Positions 45,901 through 53,810 of a stretch of 64,000 bases of DNA are shown piece by piece. The stretch lies in the NCBI RefSeq assembly GCF_001625695.1, contig NZ_AUXY01000056.1, positions 1 through 64,000 on the forward strand. The letters are read 5' to 3'. The notes below the pieces were generated by a model. It saw only the letters and a program-made list of their open reading frames with translations. It did no database searches and was not told the origin of the DNA. The translations under genes were made by a program, and so were the position numbers. Positions within the stretch are counted from its first letter, which is position 1, and each line of letters opens with the position of its first letter. Origin of the DNA: Pseudoalteromonas luteoviolacea H33-S (GTDB lineage Bacteria > Pseudomonadota > Gammaproteobacteria > Enterobacterales > Alteromonadaceae).

Positions 45901-46913
45901 TGCTACTCGTCGAAGACAATAGCACCAATCAAGAAATTGCGAACGAAATGCTGAGCTCTTTAAATCTCAATGTAGTTATTGCAGACAACGGTCAAATAGC
46001 TGTCGAGATGGTACAAAAACATACTTTTGACATTGTCCTTATGGATATTCAAATGCCTGTCATGGATGGCTATACAGCGACTAAGAAAATACGCGAGCTT
46101 AGTCAGTATAACGCACTTCCTATAGTCGCCATGACCGCCAATGTAATGAAGGAAGATTTACAAAAATGCGAAGCCGCTGGCATGAATGGGCATATAGGTA
46201 AGCCCATCAACTTTAATCAAATGGCTCAAACCCTCCACAGCCATTTGTATAAAACATCGAGCCCAACTGAACACCTGCCCCCTATTGCAGTGGATCCCCC
46301 CTGTGAAGTCAAAGACACAAACGCTAAAAAAGAGACTGAGCTTGAAGGTGTTGACATTCAGCGTGCAATAAAGCGCTTAGGCGGTAATGAAAAAGCGTTT
46401 TGGAGTATCATTAAAAAGTTTGCCAGAAATCAGATTGAAGAAACTATCAACCTAAATCAAGCACTCGTCATAGGTGATTTAGAGCATGCTGAGCGTATTG
46501 CACACTCGTTAAAAGGCGCCAGCGCAAACTTATGTATCGACAACCTATCAAAACAAGCATCTGACATTGAGCATGCGATTGCCAATCAGCAAAAAGTGGC
46601 CCCCCAATCCGTCGAAATACTGACAGACTACTTGAGAGGTTTACACAAACAATTAAGTGAGTTACATAATGAAGAGGCTCCACCACCGCCCTCATCAAAC
46701 GTGGTAAGCCTGACCATTACACGAGATGATTTCCTTGAATTAGAGGAGCTGCTGCTCAGTTGTGACACTCAGTCAATTGAAAAAGTGCATGAGCTCAAAG
46801 GGCATCATAAAATTGATGAATCAACATCTGCACAGCTAATTGAGCTCATTGAGGATTTTGAATTCGACCAAGCCAGAGAAGTGATAGCAAAACTGTTAGA
46901 GCAATCAGCATAG
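42912..46913 (+). CDS. Hybrid sensor kinase with PAS, two receivers and Hpt
   Basis: This 1333-residue membrane kinase has TM1 ~8-27, a periplasmic helical sensor ~28-230, TM2 ~235-253, HAMP ~255-305, a GAF-like region ~310-455, a PAS domain ~475-590, and HisKA with phospho-His617 (SHEIRTPMNAIIGM). It continues with HATPase ~725-840 (NAIKFTEQG, DTGIGM, GGTGLGLSI), receiver 1 (Asp903, VVDD at 857-860), receiver 2 (Asp1045 in DIVLMDIQMPVMDG) and Hpt with His1198 (AHSLKGASANL). The last ~90 residues form an acidic tail. This is a complete internal phosphorelay whose Hpt can feed separate regulators. It is divergent from the HD-GYP/response-regulator operon, its likely target. Confidence 0.95.
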   Translation: MKSLRVSFFITFSIMLLVSIGIGLMSHYVRTEVNALSDKQTQLFKLTELSHELKLSSDNLTNFARAYAVTGNEKWQKLFSYTLLVRDGKVHAENANTYDYWDSLAAPHSSIPEFVRVNDGHNIIERFQQLGAQDFELLQMQNALSTSNSLVSLERRAFNAIEGIHKDTYGNWVKDSGPDLISAQKILFSDNYLVEKSKIMSAIGEAHRSITSRLNAELASHQNSLNTAYMLRNVFNLILLINIALSFYLLWKLYINPVASIQKQVVSNVEQGNYNFTLDETVKGDLSDLSKSMNKLLNDLSEQLEFNTIMKDFGLALRGKKNPNELGEELLQFLEQRLSVPLLGLYVFEEQKVLTRVAGTGYSSNCARTYSNYDSIHFHVLSTQKPYSMKFEKEQYAIELNGEKLSISELYYFPLVVSNDSIGLLELGSLVELTDQDYKWIKSVINDLAVSLQLTQNIDLQSKAEKRIVEQLELNKKILDAIPSPMYYKNSSGNYLGVNSVFHQYFGTFDADVLDATAEDIFNYEIAQVFEQSHQDLIDGKSNQHYEIKIENSEGEPRNFIVYEAVFTNAENQLAGVVGLLLDVTERKQMELELRLAKDKADEMSTAKGEFLANMSHEIRTPMNAIIGMSHLALRTELTSQQSGYINKIDQAAKSLLGIINDILDFSKIESGKLEVENIDFSLQEVMDNVVNINVIRMQEKGLEMLLDIAPDVPISLVGDPLRLGQILINLCGNAIKFTEQGEITISVSTVAQENEQTTLKFTVKDTGIGMSQEQQNKLFKAFSQADGSITRKYGGTGLGLSISKKLVELMGGEIGVISEKGQGSEFFFTVRCGLQSAKLTNVICPDSQLAGKHALVVDDNESARAILTNLLKAMKFHVTCAASGSGAIELVQGSQFDIIFMDWKMPNMSGIDAILHIRSLELPKEPKYVLVTAYGTDIGMNSEIHDLIDAIILKPVNASVLLDAIMESFNLSEQSTSSNNTEQINQVAPTFEQQKVLLVEDNSTNQEIANEMLSSLNLNVVIADNGQIAVEMVQKHTFDIVLMDIQMPVMDGYTATKKIRELSQYNALPIVAMTANVMKEDLQKCEAAGMNGHIGKPINFNQMAQTLHSHLYKTSSPTEHLPPIAVDPPCEVKDTNAKKETELEGVDIQRAIKRLGGNEKAFWSIIKKFARNQIEETINLNQALVIGDLEHAERIAHSLKGASANLCIDNLSKQASDIEHAIANQQKVAPQSVEILTDYLRGLHKQLSELHNEEAPPPPSSNVVSLTITRDDFLELEELLLSCDTQSIEKVHELKGHHKIDESTSAQLIELIEDFEFDQAREVIAKLLEQSA

Positions 46914-46941
46914 CACCCGTAATGGTCTTGCGATTTTATTA

Positions 46942-46966
46942 AAATACCCATCGTTTTGGGGTGTTT
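46942..46966. terminator. Hairpin between converging kinase and GNAT genes
   Basis: AAATACCC pairs with GGGTGTTT (8 bp including one G-U pair, 9-nt loop) in the gap after the hybrid kinase. AT-rich sequence follows on both sides. Confidence 0.4.
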
Positions 46967-47004
46967 AAACTGATTTTATGCGCATAATAAACGCAGGTTC
47001 ATAA

Positions 47005-47493
47005 CTAGTTAGTTGGACTGCGGTACACGTTGTTGTGAATATCATGCCCTGCAAATTGAAAACTTATCTCGCCAATTTTTTCAAACCCTAATCGTTGATA
47101 AAACACGTTTGAATCATTCTCAACCCAAGTATATAGCCAGTATCTATCCCCATAACGCTTTGACAGCTCGTCTAGTAATTGTCTACCAATACCCTGCCCT
47201 TGAAATCCACTGTGCACATACAATTTTTCAACTTCAAACCCGTTATCTTGGCCTTGGTGATGCGAGGTGAAGTTAATCAACAAAAACCCCAAAACCGCAC
47301 TATCGCGTTCATAAACCAATAGTTTGTTGTCTTTATTGTTTATGATTTTCTTAAAATAATCTGGCGTAAACGTCGCCAGTGCAAAAGCAGCATATTCATC
47401 TCTCATACCATCTGTTGTATAGGTTGTTAACCAAACCTGAAGTGCCAAAGCAGTTAGACATTGCGCATCTTGTGATCTTGCTTCTCTAATCAT
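47005..47493 (-). CDS. GNAT family N-acetyltransferase
   Basis: This is a 162-residue acetyltransferase. Motif A is EKLYVHSGFQGQGIGRQLLDEL and motif B is LYTWVENDSNVFYQRLGFEKIG. It starts with IREARSQDAQCLTALALQVW, the usual first strand-helix. The acceptor is unknown. It lies 51 bp downstream of the NlpC/P60-like gene on the same strand and may be the last gene of that transcript. Confidence 0.9.
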   Translation of the reverse strand: MIREARSQDAQCLTALALQVWLTTYTTDGMRDEYAAFALATFTPDYFKKIINNKDNKLLVYERDSAVLGFLLINFTSHHQGQDNGFEVEKLYVHSGFQGQGIGRQLLDELSKRYGDRYWLYTWVENDSNVFYQRLGFEKIGEISFQFAGHDIHNNVYRSPTN

Positions 47494-47544
47494 TTTGAAT
47501 TCAATTTCACCTTTAAATTAACGGCATTAATACCACGTTAGTCA

Positions 47545-48525
47545 TTAATTTTGATTGTCGAGTATGACAACCTCCCCTAAAAAGCCAGCTTCTTGAAGCG
47601 TCGCGTAGCTCAAAGCATTTGGTCCAGCATGCATGACGGAATCTTCACCATCTAATATCCCATTACGGTTACTGTCTTTGTTTAAAGCGCCTATGTGTGC
47701 AAATTGGCCATTTTTACGGTATCTAACTGCAATAAAATCACCTGGAGAGATATCTTTTCCCCACCTCAACCGAGTACTTTCACCGCTAAACGCTACTAAC
47801 TTAGCCTTATGCCTCAAGTTGGTCACCAACCAAGCGACATTTCGGTCATATACTTTGCCATTGCGTTTGATTGCATTTGCCGCCATAAGTACATCCGCGC
47901 AATCGACACCCAAATAATGTTGGCTCTGATAAGGAACTGAGCCAAATATCGCTGGCACGTTAAAAAAGCTGCTTAAGAGACCTAGATAACCGTCACCTTG
48001 CGTAAAAGAAACCCTTAAAACCTGCTTATTCAGCCCTCGGTGATCATTATTGTCTAACCCCACACTCTTTAATTTACGCCCACCCTTATCAATCACTTCA
48101 ACTTCAAACCAAAAACTCCCCGCCTCACTCTGATAATATGGTGAATTAAATACGTTATTGTGCTTTAACCATGCGGGCGATACCGTTATATGTTGTTTAT
48201 CATCAAACTGCTCAAGATGCTTTTTCTGATAATGTATTTCCCCAAAGCCAGACCATTGATAGGGCTGTGGCTCCCAAGGATGATTCGCATTTTTATAATA
48301 CTGGCTTGTATCTGGAATAATTTGAAACCACTTAATCAGTGCCCCTTCAGGTGCTTCCACTCTAAGATCAACAACATCTCCCGAAGGCAACATGACGGCA
48401 TTTCTGTTTTGCCAATCTCGCTCGTTTTCTAATTTTGAATGTATTTCAACATGCGCACTGGCACTAAAACTAAGTAATAAACACAATAGGCCATGTATGA
48501 GTGTGTTTTGATTAAACAGGCACAT
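47545..48525 (-). CDS. Exported NlpC/P60-like cysteine hydrolase candidate
   Basis: This 326-residue protein has a Sec signal (cleavage near SASA-HVE). Residues ~25-175 are beta rich. The C-terminal ~120 residues read like an NlpC/P60-type papain-like fold: Cys in LGVDCADVLMAANAI, His in GQFAHIGALNKD and a later His (VMHAGPNALSY). Between the two His lies an EF-hand-like calcium loop (DSNRNGILDGED). Such enzymes cut cell-wall peptides or modify amides. GGGGG precedes the ATG, and its upstream neighbour ends 3 bp before it, so the pair is an operon. The assignment rests on motif order only. Confidence 0.72.
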   Translation of the reverse strand: MCLFNQNTLIHGLLCLLLSFSASAHVEIHSKLENERDWQNRNAVMLPSGDVVDLRVEAPEGALIKWFQIIPDTSQYYKNANHPWEPQPYQWSGFGEIHYQKKHLEQFDDKQHITVSPAWLKHNNVFNSPYYQSEAGSFWFEVEVIDKGGRKLKSVGLDNNDHRGLNKQVLRVSFTQGDGYLGLLSSFFNVPAIFGSVPYQSQHYLGVDCADVLMAANAIKRNGKVYDRNVAWLVTNLRHKAKLVAFSGESTRLRWGKDISPGDFIAVRYRKNGQFAHIGALNKDSNRNGILDGEDSVMHAGPNALSYATLQEAGFLGEVVILDNQN

Positions 48526-48528
48526 TTA

Positions 48529-49446
48529 TTACCCCCGACTTTTAACTGGTGTTAAATAACCATCAAACAGGTATGTTAACCACCGAATATCCTCTTCACC
48601 AAGGCATGCTTGATTATGTAGCTGAGGGGAATCTAGGATCTCTTGATAAACATGTGACAATGCTTCAACTGTCAGAAGTGCCCACTGATCTTTTTCCAAT
48701 ATGCCTAAGTTGCTGCCATAAAATGCTTCATCTAGTAGTGGATCATATTCTTGCTCAGACGTCTGCAGTGCCTTTTCAAGCCGTGATAACATAGGGTTAA
48801 CTAGTTTTATCGTATCCCCTTCACTGAACTCCTCTAAGACTTTCTCTTGTGCGGACTGAATCTCTTTTTCTAAATAGTTTTGCGAGTATTTTTCAGCGAG
48901 AGGGCGAATACCATGCCTATTCACTAACCCAGTAATACTGGGCAGCGCAGCTTTAGCAGCGATTGCAGCCCCCACAGCTGGATTTAAAAAGGCTGACAAC
49001 CCACCAACAACAAACATGCCATAAGTTAATTTAGTATCTAGCGCATCAATATCATTGGCTAATTTATCCAGCTGACTCTCTTGGCCTGCTTTTTTAACTC
49101 TTACCAAAGACTCTGCCTGCTGAGACAAAATTTCCGATAACAAAGTTTCAGCATGTTCATTGGCAAAGTGAAAAACTCGACGTTTTGGTAAGGTTTTTAT
49201 TTCAGGTATGCAGGGAGGAAGGCTTCTTATGGTATGCAAAGCAACGCCATACTGGCCTTGCACAAATGGGATCACAAAATAATGTTTCTCATCAAACTCT
49301 TTAATTTTGGAGTGATTAGAAGATGAAATAAACCAAGGGCCTATTCCAGAATCTTTGAAAAGTATAAAGTGCTTGTTAATATGACGCTTGAGGTGTCCAA
49401 CCCCCTGAGTCACTCGATGTAACTGGTCTAATAATAAGCTCTGCAT
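48529..49446 (-). CDS. Unrecognised protein with a central hydrophobic segment
   Basis: This is a 305-residue protein of unknown family. Residues ~1-100 are mixed alpha/beta. A helical region follows with coiled-coil tendency (LLSEILSQQAESLVRVKKAG). A hydrophobic Gly/Ala-rich stretch at ~140-175 (YGMFVVGGLSAFLNPAVGAA) could insert in membrane, and the C-terminus is helical and acidic. There is no signal peptide. It ends 3 bp before the NlpC/P60-like gene, so the two are co-transcribed; an interaction is inference. Confidence 0.7.
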   Translation of the reverse strand: MQSLLLDQLHRVTQGVGHLKRHINKHFILFKDSGIGPWFISSSNHSKIKEFDEKHYFVIPFVQGQYGVALHTIRSLPPCIPEIKTLPKRRVFHFANEHAETLLSEILSQQAESLVRVKKAGQESQLDKLANDIDALDTKLTYGMFVVGGLSAFLNPAVGAAIAAKAALPSITGLVNRHGIRPLAEKYSQNYLEKEIQSAQEKVLEEFSEGDTIKLVNPMLSRLEKALQTSEQEYDPLLDEAFYGSNLGILEKDQWALLTVEALSHVYQEILDSPQLHNQACLGEEDIRWLTYLFDGYLTPVKSRG

Positions 49447-49493
49447 TAAAACAACCTCCCTGTTGTAACATTACACTAAATACCTGCAGTGAA

Positions 49494-49778
49494 CTATATC
49501 AAATAATTTAACTCCTTCATTGATTTTGTTGGCACAAACTCAGTGATATTATATTCAGCAATACCTGTTTTAAAAAACGGGTCTTCACTTAGGGCAAGTT
49601 CCAGTACTTCTTTGGAGGGTGAGGTGGCTAAAATAACGCCTCCGGTACGGGGTTCAGTAGGGCCAGACATTAAAAAAATACCATCGTCATAACATTGATC
49701 TAAATATTCAATATGTAAAGGTAAATACTTCTCGACTTCAGATAATCCAACGAGATAATTAAGCGTGACGATAAACAT
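49494..49778 (-). CDS. YciI-like protein
   Basis: This 94-residue protein of the YciI/DABB-like fold has an opening strand MFIVTLNYLV, the His in YLPLHIEYLDQCYDDG, LMSGPTEPRTGGVILATS and the C-terminal strand IAEYNITEFVP. Members are small dimeric proteins proposed to be hydrolases or binding proteins. The ATG at 49778 was chosen because AGGA lies just upstream. It is 47 bp before the unknown gene of the NlpC/P60-like pair. Confidence 0.9.
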   Translation of the reverse strand: MFIVTLNYLVGLSEVEKYLPLHIEYLDQCYDDGIFLMSGPTEPRTGGVILATSPSKEVLELALSEDPFFKTGIAEYNITEFVPTKSMKELNYLI

Positions 49779-50019
49779 GAGAGTTCCTTTTTTATTATTT
49801 ATTGGGCGCACTCATTGCGCTTCCCAAAAAGTTACTAGTACTTCAAAGTTAGTACCCAATTTGGTTCACTTTAATGTATCAATCGAAATGTCACCTGTAT
49901 ATAGCTACTTTACAATTACTTACAACTTATGAGATTTTGACACTAATGATAAGAGTCGAAAAGTCATGCGACAATTTGTCACATTATCAGCAGCAAATTT
50001 ATTACATATAATCCTCGAA

Positions 50020-50037
50020 TTATCCTTAATATGATAA
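50020..50037 (+). promoter_or_regulatory. Possible metal-regulator site upstream of PepSY/TonB genes
   Basis: TTATC-N8-GATAA is an imperfect AT-rich dyad 8 nt before the start of the PepSY gene. Its hexamers resemble pieces of a Fur box, but the order differs from the classical 19-bp GATAATGATAATCATTATC. Context (likely iron uptake) makes Fur control plausible; the site itself is weak evidence. Confidence 0.3.
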
Positions 50038-50044
50038 CAATAAA

Positions 50045-51484
50045 ATGCTCAAACACCTGCTGCTATGGCATAAAAGGCTCGCATTATGTAGCCTAGTTCC
50101 TTTGATTATATGGGCGCTTTCAGGGCTGCTCCACCCTGCAATGTCACACTTTGCCAAAGCGCCAACAATAAAAAATAATCTGGTTGTTGCAGATATAAAA
50201 GATTTACAAAGTTACACAAATATCCAAGAGGCGCTGACACAAAATGGCATTGTCAGCTTTAGTCATGCAAGCCTTATAAAATACAAAGAACGCTATTTTT
50301 ATCAGGTGCAGGAGCAATCTCTTAATGACTTGGAAGTGCATTACCTCCCTCTTGATAACACCCAACTTCCTCTTACTGACATTGAATATGCCAAATATCT
50401 GGCTCAAAACTGGAGCGGGCAAAGTATTCAAAGTACGCAAATCATTACACAATTTAGTACGGCTTATCCCGAAATAAATAGAATATTGCCGGTTTATCGC
50501 GTGCAACTTGATAATGGCAACAACTTATACATTGACACGCTTGGAAAGCGTATAGCCGCACATAACACGCCCCTTAGAGAATCCCTCTCGTATTGGTTTA
50601 AGCAATTACATACATGGCAATTTGCAGGGGATCGACATAGCCCCTGGAGACTTATTCCAATGTTATTCGTAAGCATCGCTTTATGTATTGTCGCTTTGTT
50701 TGGATTAGTCGCATACAGCCTGCTATGGTTCAAAGTTAAATCCAAAAGAAGATCTGCAAAGTCGTTGCACAGAGGTACTGGGTTAGTTCTTAGTTTATCC
50801 CTACTTGGTTTTGCCAGCAGTAGCACCCACATTTTAATTGATAAATTCTTCATACAGGAATTTAGAGCCTTAATACCAACAAACAGCATTGTCACGCGTG
50901 ATATAAATCACGACCCCATAAACGCAATGCGCAGCGCCAATGGCGATAATTTTCAATTACTAAATATTAACGGTGAAGTAGTCAGCCAAATCGTTCAATT
51001 TGAAAAACAAAAGATGCGCTTTTCATACTGGCAATCACAAAAAACACGATTCGACAACACAAGTGTTGCACGTTCTGTGTTGCTCGACCAACTAGAGATA
51101 TCAGGACAAATTAATCATGAAAAGAAAGTGGATAAATTTGGACCAACGTATGGGTTTGTAAATAAGCGACTTCCTGTACAACAAATAAGCTTCGAGCATT
51201 CACCAGAGGTACTTTACAGTGTCGAGATCCATACAGGCTATATTGCTGCCATCAATGACAATTGGCAAAAAGCACGTAGTTGGCATTTTGGTTACCTGCA
51301 CAAATATCACTTTTTAAACCCGCTTGGCAAAGGCATACGTGATAGCATCATTGCGTTGATCTGCCTTGGTCTCGTATTTGTTGCATTAACAGGTACATAC
51401 ATGTACGTTTCAAGATCACTTCGCCAGCGCCGAGCGAAACAGCAACGTAACTTAAAAAATAACGAATTATTAGAAAATAACTAA
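50045..51484 (+). CDS. PepSY-associated TM protein, likely iron-uptake accessory
   Basis: This 479-residue inner-membrane protein has four hydrophobic helices: ~10-30 (LALCSLVPLIIWALSGLLHP), ~205-230, ~243-262 and ~440-463. PepSY-like periplasmic domains lie between them, e.g. YRVQLDNGNNLYIDTLGKRIA and SVEIHTGYIAAINDNWQKARSW. Proteins of this type often sit beside siderophore receptors and may reduce or release iron. The TonB receptor gene starts 12 bp downstream, so they form an operon. The ribosome binding site is weak. Confidence 0.87.
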   Translation: MLKHLLLWHKRLALCSLVPLIIWALSGLLHPAMSHFAKAPTIKNNLVVADIKDLQSYTNIQEALTQNGIVSFSHASLIKYKERYFYQVQEQSLNDLEVHYLPLDNTQLPLTDIEYAKYLAQNWSGQSIQSTQIITQFSTAYPEINRILPVYRVQLDNGNNLYIDTLGKRIAAHNTPLRESLSYWFKQLHTWQFAGDRHSPWRLIPMLFVSIALCIVALFGLVAYSLLWFKVKSKRRSAKSLHRGTGLVLSLSLLGFASSSTHILIDKFFIQEFRALIPTNSIVTRDINHDPINAMRSANGDNFQLLNINGEVVSQIVQFEKQKMRFSYWQSQKTRFDNTSVARSVLLDQLEISGQINHEKKVDKFGPTYGFVNKRLPVQQISFEHSPEVLYSVEIHTGYIAAINDNWQKARSWHFGYLHKYHFLNPLGKGIRDSIIALICLGLVFVALTGTYMYVSRSLRQRRAKQQRNLKNNELLENN

Positions 51485-51496
51485 GGAACAAGCATA

Positions 51497-53608
51497 ATGA
51501 AATCTGGCTTTTCTTATTCCCTCATTGCCGTCGCACTTTTACAAGCTGATATGCTATACGCTCAGCAACAAAGCGATGACATTGAAAAAATCATCGTTAC
51601 AGCCAGCAGAACTGCAAAGGCAAATACTGATTTAGCCCTCAGTGTCGGCAGTGTATCAAGTGAAGTAATAAAAAACGACAACGCACAGCATGTGTCCGAG
51701 TCACTCGAAACCATCTCTGGTGTGTTGCTGAATCAACTATCCGGAGGACAAGGTCATAATGCCGCTATACGTATGCCGATTAATTTTGGAGGTTATACTC
51801 TCTATCTTCAAGATAACGTGCCTCTACAATCCGCGGCTTTTTATAATCACAATGCGCTTTGGTGGGCAAGCACAAACTCCTCACTCTCTCGTTTAGAAGT
51901 AGTGAAAGGTGCAGGAACCAGCCTGTATGGTTCAGGTGCTGTTGCCGCAACCGTCAATGTCATTTCTGCGCCAGTGAGTAACGAAAATGACAACCTTGCA
52001 ATCACATTGGGTGAGCATGGTTATCAGAGATTAAGCGGCAGCGTAACGCATAACATATCAGATACCAATGGCATCAGAGTAAGCGCTGCACATCTAGATA
52101 ATGATGGGTGGCGGGCTCATAGTAGCGTTAAAAAGTCGGAGTTTAATGTACTACATGAATTCCAAATAGATGATAAGCAAAGTATCAAAACAAGTTTAAT
52201 TTCATCTACCCTAGACCAACAAATGTTAGATGCACTTGAAGAAGATGAACTTTTACAAGACCCAGCTCAAGCTGGTCTGCCTACTGAAGTTCTAGCTATC
52301 GACCCTCGCCGCACAACTGATTATGTTAGGCTAAGCTCAGAATACACATACGAAGACAATGACTTTTATGCCTCAGTGATCCCTTACCTTCGTTACCGCA
52401 ACAACGACTACATAGCTACGTGGCAGCCAAATATGCCTAAAATTGAATCTAGTGTGAACTCAATTGGTCTACTTGCATTAACTAACTTCAGACATACTAC
52501 TGATTTTGAAACAACCATTGGTATCGATCTGGAACGCTCTGAGGGAGATGCCTACTCCTATCAACCAACAACACGCACAACCACAGGATGGGCTGCGGCG
52601 ACATACCCAGAAGGCCATGTTTTTTATGATGATGCAACGACCTTTGTTGGTATTTCGCCTTATATTCAGCACTTAGGTAAGATCACAGAGCGCCTAAATT
52701 ACGCTGTTGGTTTGCGCTATGACCATAACAAATATGAGTTCAGTAATGCTGTTCCGGTCTATGATAATGATGGGTTTGGTAATCGCTCTATCGCCAGTCG
52801 CAATGATACATTTGAGCACCTGAGCCCTAAAGCCAGTTTAAATTATCAATTAAACACGCATTCTAGTATTTATACACGCTACGCCAATGCAATACGCATC
52901 CCCACGTTCTCAGAGCTGTATCATTTAAAAACGAAAGAAACGAGCGCGCAGCTAAGTTCATTAAATGAAGAAGTATCAGACACCTATGAAATTGGCTATA
53001 AAGCTAACTTTGACAAAGTTTCTGTTGAACTTGCTTACTACGTGATGGATGTGAAAGATGCCATTGTCACCGCATATGATGACTTTGGTTCAAGTCTTCG
53101 CGTTAATGCCGCTGAAGTGCAACATCAAGGGTTTGAATTTGGCACCACTTACACCCTTTCACCGGCTTGGTCTCTTGCGTTAGCTTACAGCCAGTCGAAT
53201 CATAAGTTTGATCATTACATCCAAGATGAGGGGCGAATTGACTACAAAACGAAAAAAAGTAAAGAAGTCGATCTGTCTGGTAATAGCCTAGTAATGGCAC
53301 CTGAATATGTGGCTAACTTCCGTTTAAACTACAACAGCCAAATTATTTCTGGGTTAAATATCACTGCTGAAATAAAAAGCATCGGAGACTATTGGATGGA
53401 CTCGGAAAACTCACAAGAATATAGCGGTTATACCATTGCAAACTTAAAAGCAAACTATCAAGTCAATGACGCGCTTAAAGTGCATGCTCGAGTCGCTAAT
53501 ATCACAGATAAAACATATGCCCTACAAGCTGAGATCCGCTATAACCGAGAGCGTATACAGCCTGGTAGTCCTCGTATGGCGTATATTGGCTTAGACTATT
53601 CTTTTTAA
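51497..53608 (+). CDS. TonB-dependent outer-membrane receptor
   Basis: This is a 703-residue receptor with a signal peptide (1-22, YAQ). A TonB box-like DDIEKIIVTASR starts the plug (~30-160, SRLEVVKGAGTSLYGSGAVAATVNVIS), followed by a 22-strand beta barrel with recognisable barrel blocks (LSPKASLNYQLN, NRERIQPGSPRMAYIGLDYSF at the C-terminus ending in Phe). AAGGA precedes the ATG. It is coupled in an operon with the PepSY-TM gene, pointing to siderophore or metal-complex uptake; the ligand is unknown. A good terminator follows. Confidence 0.94.
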   Translation: MKSGFSYSLIAVALLQADMLYAQQQSDDIEKIIVTASRTAKANTDLALSVGSVSSEVIKNDNAQHVSESLETISGVLLNQLSGGQGHNAAIRMPINFGGYTLYLQDNVPLQSAAFYNHNALWWASTNSSLSRLEVVKGAGTSLYGSGAVAATVNVISAPVSNENDNLAITLGEHGYQRLSGSVTHNISDTNGIRVSAAHLDNDGWRAHSSVKKSEFNVLHEFQIDDKQSIKTSLISSTLDQQMLDALEEDELLQDPAQAGLPTEVLAIDPRRTTDYVRLSSEYTYEDNDFYASVIPYLRYRNNDYIATWQPNMPKIESSVNSIGLLALTNFRHTTDFETTIGIDLERSEGDAYSYQPTTRTTTGWAAATYPEGHVFYDDATTFVGISPYIQHLGKITERLNYAVGLRYDHNKYEFSNAVPVYDNDGFGNRSIASRNDTFEHLSPKASLNYQLNTHSSIYTRYANAIRIPTFSELYHLKTKETSAQLSSLNEEVSDTYEIGYKANFDKVSVELAYYVMDVKDAIVTAYDDFGSSLRVNAAEVQHQGFEFGTTYTLSPAWSLALAYSQSNHKFDHYIQDEGRIDYKTKKSKEVDLSGNSLVMAPEYVANFRLNYNSQIISGLNITAEIKSIGDYWMDSENSQEYSGYTIANLKANYQVNDALKVHARVANITDKTYALQAEIRYNRERIQPGSPRMAYIGLDYSF

Positions 53609-53642
53609 GGTTTAAGGGATAAAACATTAGCAAGCTAATTTG

Positions 53643-53671
53643 GTGTCCAGCTGAAATGCCGGACACTTTTT
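53643..53671 (+). terminator. Rho-independent terminator after the TonB receptor
   Basis: GTGTCC-AGC-TGAAAT-GCC-GGACAC forms a stem with one mismatch and is followed by TTTTT. It is the clearest intrinsic terminator in the window, 35 nt after the receptor stop. Confidence 0.85.
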
Positions 53672-53810
53672 ACTGAGCCTTTATGTGAACAGATACAGTA
53701 TAAATAGCGTTTTAAGAGAGGAATGAGCCACAGTTTTACAAACCAATAGGCGCTTCAATATATCTATAAATAGGTGACCATATTTAATAGTGATCACCAA
53801 TAAGTTTAGT

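Noticed and set aside
50020..50037. Considered calling this dyad a confident Fur box
   Set aside because: Only pieces of the consensus match and the hexamer order differs, so it is listed only as a low-confidence site.
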